Below are positions 38,601 through 45,682 of a DNA stretch of 64,000 nucleotides, piece by piece; positions within the stretch are counted from its first letter, which is position 1, and each line of letters begins with the position of its first letter. This stretch comes from Symbiodinium natans (lineage: Eukaryota; Sar; Dinophyceae; Suessiales; Symbiodiniaceae): assembly GCA_905221605.1 (NCBI GenBank), contig CAJNDS010002357.1:1297331-1361330 (forward strand), in the 5' to 3' direction. Made by a program: the position numbers and the translations under genes. The notes below the pieces were generated by a model. That model did no database searches. It had not been told where the DNA came from and saw only the letters and a list, made by a program, of their open reading frames with translations.

Positions 38601-38918
38601 GTCTGATATGGAAAGTGAGCTGTGCAAATTACTCACGATCGTTATACTCGTCTGTTGTGTAAGACCCTTCCTTAGATTATGAAGGAAATTCTTACTAGGG
38701 TTGACGAGTAAGATAGATTGGAGCTCTGAGCCCTGCACTTGGCGCAATTCTTGCATAGTTTGTGTAGACACGATACATCCATCTCTAAGATACTCCAGCA
38801 AATGTGTTGATGGTGTTCTGGCAAAGAGAGCATCATACTCAGTGAGATGACCCAACATAAAGTCGGCAAGACACTGTTCTGCGCTTCCATCGATGTTGCT
38901 AATTCGATCTTGCGACAT
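32646..38918 (-). CDS. LINE ORF1: 2,090-aa protein with C5 DNA methyltransferase
   Basis: This is a single uninterrupted frame. Residues 1 to about 850 form an unrecognised Cys/His-containing region. At about 960-1,040, HYLVLHHAKE and ILLYDSIYG recall papain-fold (ubiquitin-like) peptidases, but only loosely. A Ser/Lys-rich linker at about 1,110-1,250 leads into a full cytosine-5 methyltransferase: LSLFDGCGIS (motif I, SAM binding, about 1,268), GSPCQDLT (motif IV with catalytic Cys, about 1,368), LENAGS (motif VI), ERKRKFF (motif VIII-like) and VGNCFYPGAL (motif X, about 1,640). A C-terminal region of about 450 residues has no assignment. The enzyme would transfer methyl groups from SAM to DNA cytosine, possibly marking the element's own new copies. 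All the key motifs look intact. Confidence 0.85.
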   Translation of the reverse strand: MSQDRISNIDGSAEQCLADFMLGHLTEYDALFARTPSTHLLEYLRDGCIVSTQTMQELRQVQGSELQSILLVNPSKNFLHNLRKGLTQQTSITIVSNLHSSLSISDIPCVLFRSYDEDFLRQIHSLTVIGAIEVQGKREFVYLVTYIPSSYPVHHTCYYIAITPSMKQEAANTEVIIAGTVGIFDEEVKHLSRDFGLAHIRKPQQPIVALTDQENRCVVCLRAPKISVSQLQALMLKVEEMYDKVLKQTEGKSQIELQVWYRFAPLEGMPGNSVNFVDLPCTINSARTKDEAFQVHCILNQHRLMNAFHTAPGKYLRIFADPYQLQKAILGLRQKQLTIPDSLALHAARFHICNVKNSQEIFAWKVTQPFNSTEVSLQITFHNCTGDMQDIIQDLEYIKIPVQYRGIVHVLAGTDVVIPAVHVTATVAAADALTQCQYFDLPCGRTEVQLLQEVVDAPRWSNKPINHISENPREHFLNCHSGSDKIGQGRLIHVRARDEYHPLSKQRIASTIWHKDDLETHFLIIDRQAPYVVMTGKCEDVPELVKLQSVQTFLSQNEAFLGWRVPENLPKASQEDEDFTAELGSIQYLLVRITGKTELEIPLVLKNGQPLACHPGSSASNNVLVSLHQGALLFLPRCHSCDIIKLIGINTSVIYAFNIRTDDRLKATAANKPNKARCANHQDGKSSKVAMEQSDTAQCPTLLHGKPPAVKGDDAAANMLPENPASAQLSQEGGIGKRNIESSKEKVEIARRRNTVLRFQAEVPANVQEEVQRRIAGLYCPVAAAYRVISCAQWNKEQCQHYAPFPKQAALVLAAVGYDIREAARAKLAHILGLTYLQLASATPLELQSFTEVYSKAIWAIPAKEQYTMLVQIHCKCSMCQQPQPILALPLHSEQDSSDQISILADLGQLADLAIACMQQNLSPRSDTCKLVIQRLPSFFCLLTQKTQKSSFAQVCKSEADIQSFLGSTVSVMQQAYIVVALVLHDPSAKHYLVLHHAKEQAGDSILLYDSIYGVRKENLWALLIKAEHYIEAIFIRSVCVNQLYPATALINSFNEIIRHHADPSENAEQHISSEAHTIEQAKITKVASWGSPVPSATYMTITSEDDFGLPNPPCAHLLPQAQECQSGTEFTLAQKGKFDEESEHQASVSLQPDPSTALATQLDNASLPEVHSIATDSDEEQRPQQHEVQTALNSEKNGSDRGSQPLKAKSDLSSNSQMRRVKKSLDKLNNAKPVSKRKDGKIGSRNNQSNAVSSEDCIQVALGVERYIILSLFDGCGISRAVTVECLKQQPVAAVSAESDSVLRALICHKYDYDKSQRWALDSHRVPSIAIDDVWTLLKEDYRLLRECLSFLGRIHPQKTAIIIPAGSPCQDLTVAGSSSGGLGLLGDRSQHMLVLYAILLAFQSIEPRILQCVHIFLENAGSMKPIHQDFIQQIFGIRDCCCHHIAGATFGHVERKRKFFTRYGQIGFQGWRPVAEHMCGIKPPGEKLKPWLRPKRFDRERGLRLAAYFYHPSALLYHVPSFGGAEAFQRQFSQAANTSNGVPNLQWEKFVPDGPIGLRFVTDVQKLSLQADIPSLAAMDRFAEANYELLRAENAFLIGDSGIPPFRVAHYKEMLRDAELDIWLADVEEHINDMCIASIVGNCFYPGALKAAIKYTSLRELLNENPDSHWKPLPLSQFLQYWPSYGQQVLAATTAVKLQDKFSHKFHAPFPCDELNAVGWLKQGLTVNKPVVLEYTLGQGKFQGIRESASGIPRGISFVTETRFHQTQDLLQEKGIPSAIQRVLQIVDPQLKLLCGSRRNVMANLCRETAANLGAKFALHFLDFPAQGWCLISFLKALHLEFVAHRDEFIPQFLLVKGQQNTLYVQHLKDANAGKKSPPVDFFLYVEQDDQCALAMLNASQARDTVHALTQASIFEVVDIERRGASPGTFLHKVIQENSQLPTPCLIFEGNEAALHLHGHTILCSPYLEQRELFALFLTPYFAENHTSKAFASDCNSNETWLGEVLRDFSCFAKLALPCRQDVYIGIDARGAHYTTYRQGTVHQQTVTLNSIPSTIPTQEKALRIYVYDRQPAVYHCFYGVHRDPLPL

Positions 38919-38971
38919 GGTGCAGATACCTTACGCCGAAGCTATCCGTACTGCACAATGCGCAAGACAAA

Positions 38972-38988
38972 TTTGCCAAAAGGTGCTA
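38972..38988 (-). other. Weak spliced-leader-like sequence in LINE 5' leader
   Basis: The minus strand reads TAGCACCTTTTGGCAAA, 54-70 bases before the ORF1 ATG. It resembles the leader (TAGCCATTTTGGCTCAA) with gaps. A remnant here would mean that LINE RNA is trans-spliced, but the match is weak. Confidence 0.25.
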
Positions 38989-39030
38989 GTAAAGTAAAGA
39001 GGCTCCCACCCTTAGGAAGTTTGCAAGAGA

Positions 39031-39298
39031 GAGAACGTGCGTTCACACTCTACAACTTAACAAGGAAGGAGACAGGCGCTCCCAACTTTGATAAAGCCAG
39101 GGAACACAAAGTAAAAGGTAAGAGAAAGAGAACGGGCGTTCTCAATCTCAGCAAGTTGCAAGAAAGAGAAGCGTTAGAGAAAGAGAACGGGCGTTCTCAG
39201 TCTCAAAAGAGAAACGTTAGAGAAAGAGAACGGGCGTTCTCAGTCTCACTAGTAAAGCAAGAAAGAGAAAAACAAAGAGAAAGAGAACGGGCGTTCTC
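39031..39298 (-). repeat. Tandem hairpin repeats at LINE 5' end
   Basis: GAGAAC-GGGC-GTTCTC, a 6-bp stem with a 4-base loop, occurs at 39,128, 39,183, 39,226 and 39,283 (spacings 55, 43 and 57), with a degenerate copy at 39,031. Each copy sits in a wider unit with AGAGAAAGAGAACGGGCGTT and CTCAGTCTCA. They lie just upstream of ORF1 on the sense (minus) strand, where tandem promoter monomers are found in some other LINEs. Confidence 0.8.
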
Positions 39299-39443
39299 AG
39301 TCTCAACTAGTTAGAGAAAGGTGGCAGGACAACTGAGGGCTCAGTTGACGCAAGTTTCGAGCGCTCAACCCACAAAGACTCAAGGGAGAGCCAATGCAGC
39401 TTGCAAAGTGTTTACAGTGCTCAATTGATGTGCAGATACGCCC

Positions 39444-39884
39444 ATGCAGAGGACGAAGATTGCGAAGAGCAGCGTGGGAAGATCTACTGAACTGTTGACG
39501 GACAGTCAGGCAGCGTTGGATGTCATTCATGCGGCAGACGTGCCGAAACGTTCGAGACATGTGGAGATCCGATTGGCGTGGATAAGAGAGCATCTCTTGA
39601 GAGGTCGGCTCAAATTGCGTTGGCTGAGAGGCGCGGAGAACGCTGCTGATCTCTACACTAAAAATCTAGGAACCCGACTCTTCCAGGAACACAGAACGCA
39701 ATTGGGATTCATCACACATGTGGAGGCGTTGTACATGTTGTCACAGCTGCAAGTTTCTCCAGAACATAAAAGAATGCCGGGCGCGGCGTCGCGCGCGGTT
39801 AACTTTAACCGCTCAAAACGCCGCGCCGCCCGCAGGGCGGCGCGGCGTCAGCCGCGCCGCTCGAGGCGCCGCGACCTTTTTTAA
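39444..39884 (+). pseudogene. Ty1/copia RNase H 3' fragment
   Basis: The plus-strand frame encodes the C-terminal end of a copia RNase H: LLTDSQAALDVIHAADVPKR, SRHVEIRLAWIREHL, LRWLRGAENAADLYTKNLG. The NxADxxTK pattern and the KRSRHVEIR block are typical of copia elements. All upstream Pol domains are missing. It starts about 150 bases from the LINE's 5' end and on the other strand, so the LINE insertion or a rearrangement may have removed the rest. The genuine match ends near 39,760; the Arg-rich tail comes from a GC-rich palindromic repeat. Confidence 0.8.
39795..39847. repeat. Two adjacent perfect inverted repeats, GC-rich
   Basis: GCGGTTAA-CT-TTAACCGC (39,795-39,812) has 8-bp arms. CGCCGCGCCGCCC-GCA-GGGCGGCGCGGCG has 13-bp arms (39,819-39,831 and 39,835-39,847) and a 3-base loop. 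They lie in a 100-base stretch of very high GC just 3' of the copia fragment. They could be a foldback insertion or an RNA hairpin at an element's 3' end. Confidence 0.85.
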
Positions 39885-40305
39885 GGGGCCTCGCAGCAAG
39901 AGCGGTCCGCCGCTCGAGGCGTCACGTCTTCAAAGGAGGCGTACGCAGCCTAACAAACCGGCACCCACAGTCCGCAAGTGGAAATGCGGCCACCAACACG
40001 CCGCTCCAAGGCAGCAATTCCAGGCCACGCCGCTCGATGTGTTACACCCTTAAAGAAGCTGTCCCCTGGCCTAGCAAACCCACCCATCAAGCTGACAAGC
40101 CACCCAAAACTGTGTCTACGGAAACAGAAGGCAACACAAGACCAAACACTGCCAAACAACCACGTCAAAAACGAAGCCTTGATCTGAACCGACCTGACTT
40201 GGATTCCCCAGCCTCACCATGCACCGGAATCGACTCCAAAAACGCACAGCTCTTTTTGTACGCGCAAAACTCTGGCAAACTTCTAACAGCTTCTGCTTTC
40301 TGCTA
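39885..40305. other. Gene-free stretch
   Basis: No convincing gene was seen. GCCGCTCGAGGCG is repeated near 39,858 and 39,910, and related GCCGCTC words recur to 40,035, so the palindromic repeat family may extend through here. Confidence 0.4.
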
Positions 40306-40801
40306 GCTAGTTCAAGACTCTGATCCCTTTGTTGTCAAAAATAAGCTCTTCTTCTTCTTCGGGATCGAAAAGTTCGCTTTGAACGTCCTCGCCTTCCGAA
40401 TACACTGGCTCGTGCTCTTCATCACAGGAAAGTGAAAGCGGCTGAGGCGATTCTTCTGCAGGAGGCACCAAAACAGCAGCCTCCTCTGCAGATTTCGTTT
40501 CAGGGGCAGTGGAAGGCTTTGCCTTTCCCTTTCCAAAACTAGCCAAGCTTGCCCACGTTACGGAGCCAACGGAAGCACGCTCAAGCTTGCGCATTTCCGC
40601 AAAGACTTGAAAAGCATCCGTAAAGGAAAACCAATGCAAAAACTGAAAGGTGCGCACTCGCTCATGAAGTTGTGTCTCCATTGCCTCAGCCGTAGCAGGA
40701 GAAGGCCCCGTGGTGTTGATGGGACGCTTGCCGACCTCTCTTCGAAAGGTTGCAAAGAACCCATCCAACTTTTGGGTGCCCCCAACCCTGATCTCTTCCA
40801 C
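40306..40801 (-). CDS. Hypothetical acidic-tailed protein, 3' segment
   Basis: This 164-codon frame (VGGTQKLDGFFATFRREVGK, FQFLHWFSFTDAFQVFAEMR) is followed by a Glu/Asp-rich tail (DEEHEPVYSEGEDVQSELFD, PEEEEELIFDN). The composition looks coding: an aromatic-rich globular part, then a disordered acidic tail. It continues, in another frame, from the 41,043-40,815 segment, either through an indel or through an unrecognised intron near 40,810. The family is unknown. Confidence 0.4.
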
Positions 40802-40814
40802 CCATTGTCGCCCA

Positions 40815-41043
40815 TCAAAGATCTGCAGGTCGCTTTCTGGGCTTCACCTTTGGTTCTGCACTTTCGATGGGTGAGTCTTCTTCCCGAGCCCTGGACTGAC
40901 GACTTTTCGGCCGAGATTTGGGCTGAGAACGGACTCGTCTGTCTCTTCCTGCAGATCCCATGGTCACTTGTCCCAGCTTCCCACCGAGCGCTGATTGCAG
41001 TTCTTGCCATGATCCAAAATTGCTGCAAATCAAAATGCATCAA
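40815..41043 (-). CDS. Hypothetical protein, 5' segment (basic)
   Basis: The 72-codon frame encodes WQELQSALGGKLGQVTMGSA and then a strongly basic Ser/Arg/Lys/Pro stretch (RVRSQPKSRPKSRQSRAREE, KPRKRPADL). It probably belongs with the following 40,306-40,801 segment: a basic N-terminal part and an acidic C-terminal part of one protein. The function is unknown. Confidence 0.3.
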
Positions 41044-41099
41044 ATCAAAAGAAGCAAATGCTCAATCCGCTTCAATAGAAAAAGGTCAGGCGATCTGAA

Positions 41100-41845
41100 T
41101 TCTCATGTCAGTCAGAAAAAATGTAAAAAAAAAATGGGCAGAGTTTCTGCATGCCCAACCCCCCTCCTCTTCAGAGTCATTTCCCTCCCTCCCTCCCTCA
41201 CATTGGCCAAAAGAGGGCGATTTGGGCCTCCGCCCCGCCCCCTTCAGGCAATGTGAAGGACAGACACAGATTTTTCAATTTGAAAAAAAATAAGAAATTC
41301 TGATGAAAAACATTTAGACACAATTGATGAATGCTCTTTTCTGTCAGACAATGCAAATGAAATTTAAAACAAGTTTTGGACAAATTGAAATAGTAAAGAA
41401 CATTTTCAAAAACAAAAAAACGTCTGGTGTCCAGAAGACAAAATAAAAAAATGCAACTTTGTTTTTTGAAGTGATCGTTGATTGAACTTGTTTGAATTTA
41501 ATCAGGTTTCTGTTATCGTGTTTGTTTGTCTTGTCTGGATTTCTTTGAACGGTTTTGTTTTGTTGTAAATCCTAAAACAGTTGGAAACAAGCTTGTTTTT
41601 GTTTCTTGTGAAGCAGTTAGTGATGTGAAAAAATTTTTGAAATCACTTGGTTTTTATTGTGTTATGAACATCGCTCTGAAGGTGTATCGTTTGAAGCGGC
41701 TAATTTGTAGATTTAAGAGACATCCTCTAAGGTTGTAGCAAGTGGAGCGGCTGTCAAGGTGGCACACCTTCTAACAGTGTAGCATTTGAAGTGGCAAGAT
41801 TAGCCGCTTCAAATGCCGCGCCCGCCAAAAGAATCTGATGAAGTG
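41100..41845. other. AT-rich, gene-free stretch
   Basis: The base composition drops sharply to AT-rich, with A8-A9 runs (41,125; 41,282), a CCCT run (41,188-41,203) and T runs. A plus frame at 41,526-41,738 is Phe/Lys-rich and probably chance. Near 41,745 and 41,800 the words GAGCGGCTGTCAAGGTGGCA and AGCCGCTTCAAATG recall the GCCGCTC family. Confidence 0.5.
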
Positions 41846-42160
41846 GCAGTCTTCAAAACACAGTCAAGCCCCCCTCACCCCAACCCTTTCAAAAGAGGTC
41901 AAACCCAACCCAGCCCCTTCGTAGCATGGTCAAACCCGCCCAAGCCCACCCCAAACCCACCCGAAAGCTACCCTCAGCACCTTCAAAACATGGTCAAACC
42001 CATCCCAGCCGTCACCTTCAAAACACAGTCAAACCCACCCCGCCCACCCGCACCCCTTCTAAAACAGGTCCAAGCCACCCCGAGTCCCAAACCCACGCCG
42101 AACCCACCCCAACCCACCTGCTATTCTCAGCCTCTTCAAAAACATGGTCAAACCGCCCTT
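41846..42160 (+). repeat. CCC-rich degenerate minisatellite
   Basis: There are about seven imperfect copies of a 40-60-base unit around CTTCAAAACA(C/T)(A/G)GTCAAACCCA, with CCCACCCC filler. The strand is nearly free of T and G outside the core. The plus frames across it (Pro/Lys/Thr-rich) are products of the repeat. Confidence 0.75.
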
Positions 42161-42515
42161 CCCAAAATCTTCTTCTTCATGGAGCGCATGGCAACTTAAA
42201 ATCCAGGCCTGCAACACGCTTTAAATATCTTTACTGTTCAAAGCTCAAGCCTGCCAGAAGCTTTCATTCTGCAATATCTAGCAAACGACTCTGCACAACC
42301 GCAGAAAACGTTGAGGCCACGTTGGTCAACTTCCTAGACCTTGAAGCGTCTTCTATCCACAGAAAACACCAAAACAAAGATCTGCAGCTTAACTGGCAGG
42401 CCAGCAGCATTGCCAGGACCAAGTTCAAGTTACGGGAAAGCTTACACGATTGCACACAACTACACAACCCGCATAATCACAAGGAAACCCGAAAATATAA
42501 CTGACTACAATCTCT

Positions 42516-42710
42516 GTGCCATCTCTTGCAGAAGAACGTGCATCAGCACAATCGCTTTCTGCACGGCTAATTGGAGCAATGGTCTGGCATAAAATTGGAT
42601 GGAGGAGAGTTGATGTGCTGCTCCAAGTAATTTCTCCAAGAGCTGCAACCATTGCATGTGAATTGAGCGAGCGCAAACATTTTCCCTGCCACTTTACCTG
42701 GCCATGGTGA
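42516..42710 (+). pseudogene. Retro-fragment related to 25,454-25,759
   Basis: The frame encodes LIGAMVWHKIGWRRVDVLL, QVISPRAATIACELSERKHF and FTWPW, related at protein level to the minus-strand fragment at 25,454-25,759. The two DNA sequences are roughly two-thirds identical by eye. It lies in an otherwise gene-free stretch; 42,161-42,515 shows only weak frames. Confidence 0.5.
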
Positions 42711-42882
42711 TCTTTGTTTGATCACTTCCACGCTTAAATTAATCGGAGCTTATCCTGGCTAGGTCCACCTCGCAGACAGTGGAGCCATGTGCCATGCGTC
42801 CACGCGATTTGTGCAGAGTGGGCCTTTATGGCCAAAAATTGGTACACGTACTTCTTTGTCTTCTATTGACCTTTCTGTTCCC

Positions 42883-42936
42883 CCGTAACCCCCTTTGGCT
42901 CAAGCTCCCCTTGGCTCAAGGCCGCATTGCTCGAGG
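42883..42936 (+). other. Tandem spliced-leader remnants (full, partial, possible third)
   Basis: CCGTAACCCCCTTTGGCTCA plus AG (42,883-42,904) matches nearly the whole 22-base dinoflagellate leader. CCCCTTGGCTCAAG (42,907-42,920) repeats its 3' end. GCCGCATTGCTCGAG (42,921-42,935) may be a third, decayed copy. This is the footprint of an mRNA that was trans-spliced, reverse transcribed, re-inserted and trans-spliced again. No ORF of convincing length follows on the plus strand. Confidence 0.75.
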
Positions 42937-44239
42937 TGGTTAAGCCACCAGGAATGCTGTAGAAGGGGTGGAAGTCCGTAGCTAAAGGTTTGGCTTTTTG
43001 CTTGGAACCCTGTGAGCACCCGCTTGCAAGAAGAATCCAAAGAAGAGGGCTTGATTTCCACAGCAAGTGCTAGAAGACCGAGTTCCTGCCTCGACTTAAC
43101 CTGCTTGAGAACATGGCGAAGGTCACCTTCCTGCTGTGATGGAGGCCCTCCACCCCCGTAGAGTCTTAGCAAAGCGGACCAAGGTGGTGAGCCTGCCCGC
43201 GAACGGCGGAGTCGCTGTGTTCCCGAATTAAAAAACATTGTTTTGTTATTCCGGGAAACCTAGGACTCCACGGCACTCTATTGGTAAATTGAGGACTCCG
43301 CGGACTCCGCCGAGGCTTGTCACGCCGACTCCGCCAGAGCTACAGTAGGTGCCCCTCTAGTCTTGATTAGTGACGCCGCGTAAGTGGGCAGGGGTACAGT
43401 TGCGGGAAGAGCACGTGACTATTCGCTGGAAGTGTATCAGATAATGGAAGCAGAAGGCAGTGTGCGCGTGAGGCTTAGCTGTGATTCTGTCACCTCCAAA
43501 TCTGGGGTCGAAAAATCTAGGCACCTCCCCTGTGCAAGTTTCTCTCATGTTGATCACTTCCACAAGAAAGCTGCTGCGCAGGTCGTGGTTCTCAGTATAA
43601 TTGCTCTTTCCACTACGTTGAGGGCTTGTCTGTGGGCCAGAGTCGCCTGAGTGTAGCAGTCTGGAAAGCACCAAAAATAGAAGAATTCGCGGCCCCAAAC
43701 CTGGGGCCGCCAAACGGCCCCAATTTTGGGTCGCAGTTTCACCCACCCCTATCTAGTTCCAAATTGTATTGCGGGAGCTGGGTCCATTTCGCGGCTCCAT
43801 TTTTGGGGCCGCGAGACAGCCCGTTTTTTTGGCCCTTGAATTTGAGCCTGTGGGCGCAAGCAACCGGATCGCGCCTGCTCTTTTTCTAGTTTCTTTGGGC
43901 AGCGTCGCGCTGAGCGTGCGGGGGCTTGTCCGAAGCAACTGCACGCTCGTCTTTGTAATGCTGCAGTGAGGCAGACCTGCAACTGTAGAACACGCACCGT
44001 GACCAGTCAGTCGGTAATCTGCTCAAATTCTAGCTTGACAGGTGTTCGTTCCACTGAACCTCCGACCCCATGGTGAAGCCAATTCCCTGACTGAGAGAAT
44101 CAGGTTTCATCAGTCGGCGTTTCATCTAACTCACAAGCACCATGCTTGATCCGCTTACTGCGCCGCTGATGTGGTAAAGAAGCTTGCCTCCAAAAAAAGC
44201 TGCTTGCCCGGGGCGTGACTTTCAGTGGCGCTGCTGTGA
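42937..44239. other. No supported gene; inverted repeats
   Basis: Short frames on both strands have poor coding quality. The stretch downstream of the spliced-leader remnants may be a decayed retro-copy. It contains a GACTCCGC-rich repeat (43,263-43,335) and palindromes around GGCCCC (43,689-43,710, and decayed ones to 43,810). Confidence 0.4.
43689..43710. repeat. Inverted repeat GCGGCCCCA-AACC-TGGGGCCGC
   Basis: These are perfect 9-bp arms around a 4-base loop. Related GGCCCCAATTTTGGG and GGCTCCATTTTTGGGGCCGC stretches follow to 43,813, so it is a small family of hairpins rather than a single terminator. Confidence 0.75.
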
Positions 44240-44544
44240 CCTTCGGGGGCTGGGCCAATCCTTCGGGGACGGGGAGCTGGGCCGAACCTTCGGGAAGCTG
44301 GGAAAAGGCAATTTCTGGTTTGGTGGGGGTTGGCTGGCTGGGAAGCGGAGACTCTGGTTGTAGCACAGATTACAAGGCAAGTTGGTTTCCAGAGGTCCGA
44401 TTTCAGTTCAGCAACACAGCTCCCAGCAAGGCTGCCGAGGACCTTCGGGAGCTTCGGGGAGCTTCGGGCAGCTTCGGGGAGCTTCGGGGAGCTTCGGGGA
44501 GCTTCGGCTAGCTTCGGGGAGCGTCGGGGAGCTTCGGGGAGCGG
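44240..44544. repeat. 10-bp tandem repeat (GCTTCGGGGA) with flanking related words
   Basis: From 44,441 to 44,544, ten units of GCTTCGGGGA follow each other without a length change, most of them perfect. Degenerate relatives (CCTTCGGGGACGGGGAGCTGG) start at 44,240. It is a microsatellite/minisatellite; the peptides seen across it (SFGELRGA) are products of the repeat. Confidence 0.9.
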
Positions 44545-45682
44545 GATACAAAAATTGGCAATCGAGGATGGGGCTCGAGATGTCTAATCAGGTGAAGTTT
44601 TTTTCCTTCTGCTGCGCAAAGCTTAAAAATTGATGTCAGTGTTCACTCAATGGCAAGGCGTCTTCGTTCTGCGCAATGTGCTTTGTGGTGTTTTTGTCGG
44701 GTCTGCTTTCGGTGTGCAAGCTGGCTGTAATTCAGGCTGCAAAGTGTGCTTCAGCTGAAGAGCGAATATCACCACGCTGTTCTGTGGGGAAGGAGGTGGG
44801 GGACGGGGGGTCACAATCACCGAATTGTCGGTTCTTCAGTTCTTCCGCACACAATTCCCAAGGCTGTTCGCGTGAGCATCGTGACTCTAAGCAGAAAGAC
44901 AGAAACAACCAGCCTGTCTGGGATCCCGAGGCTACGAGAACCTGGACAGAGGGAGGTTGCAGAATAGTGTGCGGAGGTGGTGAGCCATAAAACAAAAACG
45001 AAACAAAACATAAACAGTTGAACTAAACAAGCGCTTCTTATTTCATGTGTTGTCTACCAGCCATGAAGTGCTATGTTGGTGTTACTTCGGGATGCATAAC
45101 GAACGCATGGGCATTCCTTTGGCATCTGCCAATTGCCAACATGATCGGCAGTGTGTGGTGTAAAGAACGTTGATTAATGCCATGTGTGCTCTAAACACCT
45201 GCGGCGGCATCCTGGTGCTTTTTGGGAATTTTGGGCAACCTGAAAGAGGAACGCCCTGTGAAAGTTGGCAGTCATCCAAGTTGCGGTCCTTGAGTCGAGG
45301 CTTTCGCATGGAGTCAGGTCCTTCGAGTTGACCTGTCATGCTGCCCTTTTGGTCCGTCGGAACTGCAGCTTTCGCCATAAGATTAGGACAGTGACGGAAA
45401 CAGGCACCAGGAAGATGCGTATGGATGCCTGTATCTTGTTTTTGAGAGGAGCTTGAGCGACGACCTTTCCAGAACGTACATGGCCATGGCCGGCCGCATG
45501 TTCCCCGAAGCATCCGCAGCCAGCGTCAGTGGTTGGGTGACATCCATCGAGGTTACCTCAGGTTCGCAATGTTTGCTGCTTTGATATGTTTAGCACAAAG
45601 AGGTCAGGTCAATTCCATGGGGTGCTAGTTTGACTTGTACATGTATTTCGGGTTCAGACCCTTCTTGGACATGGACCAGGGA
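44545..45682. other. Gene-free stretch before the copia element
   Basis: No supported gene was seen. A minus-strand frame (45,513-45,082) and others are weak. The ATAG enrichment that marks the following element is absent here and begins near 45,683, which is the best hint to the element's left edge. Confidence 0.4.

Larger units (their letters stand above)
26178..39300 (-). mobile_element. LINE retrotransposon encoding a cytosine-5 DNA methyltransferase (SymbioLINE-DNMT type)
   Basis: The order on the minus strand is hairpin repeats (39,298-39,031), ORF1 with a DNA methyltransferase (38,918-32,646), then ORF2 with AP-type endonuclease, reverse transcriptase, zinc finger and RNase H (32,649-26,350). 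Gene order, the lack of LTRs and the endonuclease identify a non-LTR retrotransposon. LINEs carrying a DNA methyltransferase are published from Symbiodinium, where retrotransposon methyltransferases were shown to methylate CG de novo; this copy fits that class by domain content. No poly(A) tail or target-site duplication was recognised, so the outer borders are approximate. ORF1 is intact; ORF2 has frameshifts near 29,590 and 29,390. Confidence 0.85.

Noticed and set aside
39031-39298. CRISPR-like array
   Set aside because: Repeats are only 16-30 bases in an A/G-rich context with irregular related spacers, in a eukaryotic LINE leader; no cas genes.
41850-42199. Pro-rich plus-strand frames of 128 and 192 codons
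   Set aside because: They are translations of the CCC-rich minisatellite.
43357-45513. Minus-strand frames at 43,357-43,746 and 45,082-45,513 as genes
   Set aside because: Composition is not convincing, no motif, and they overlap hairpin or repeat DNA.
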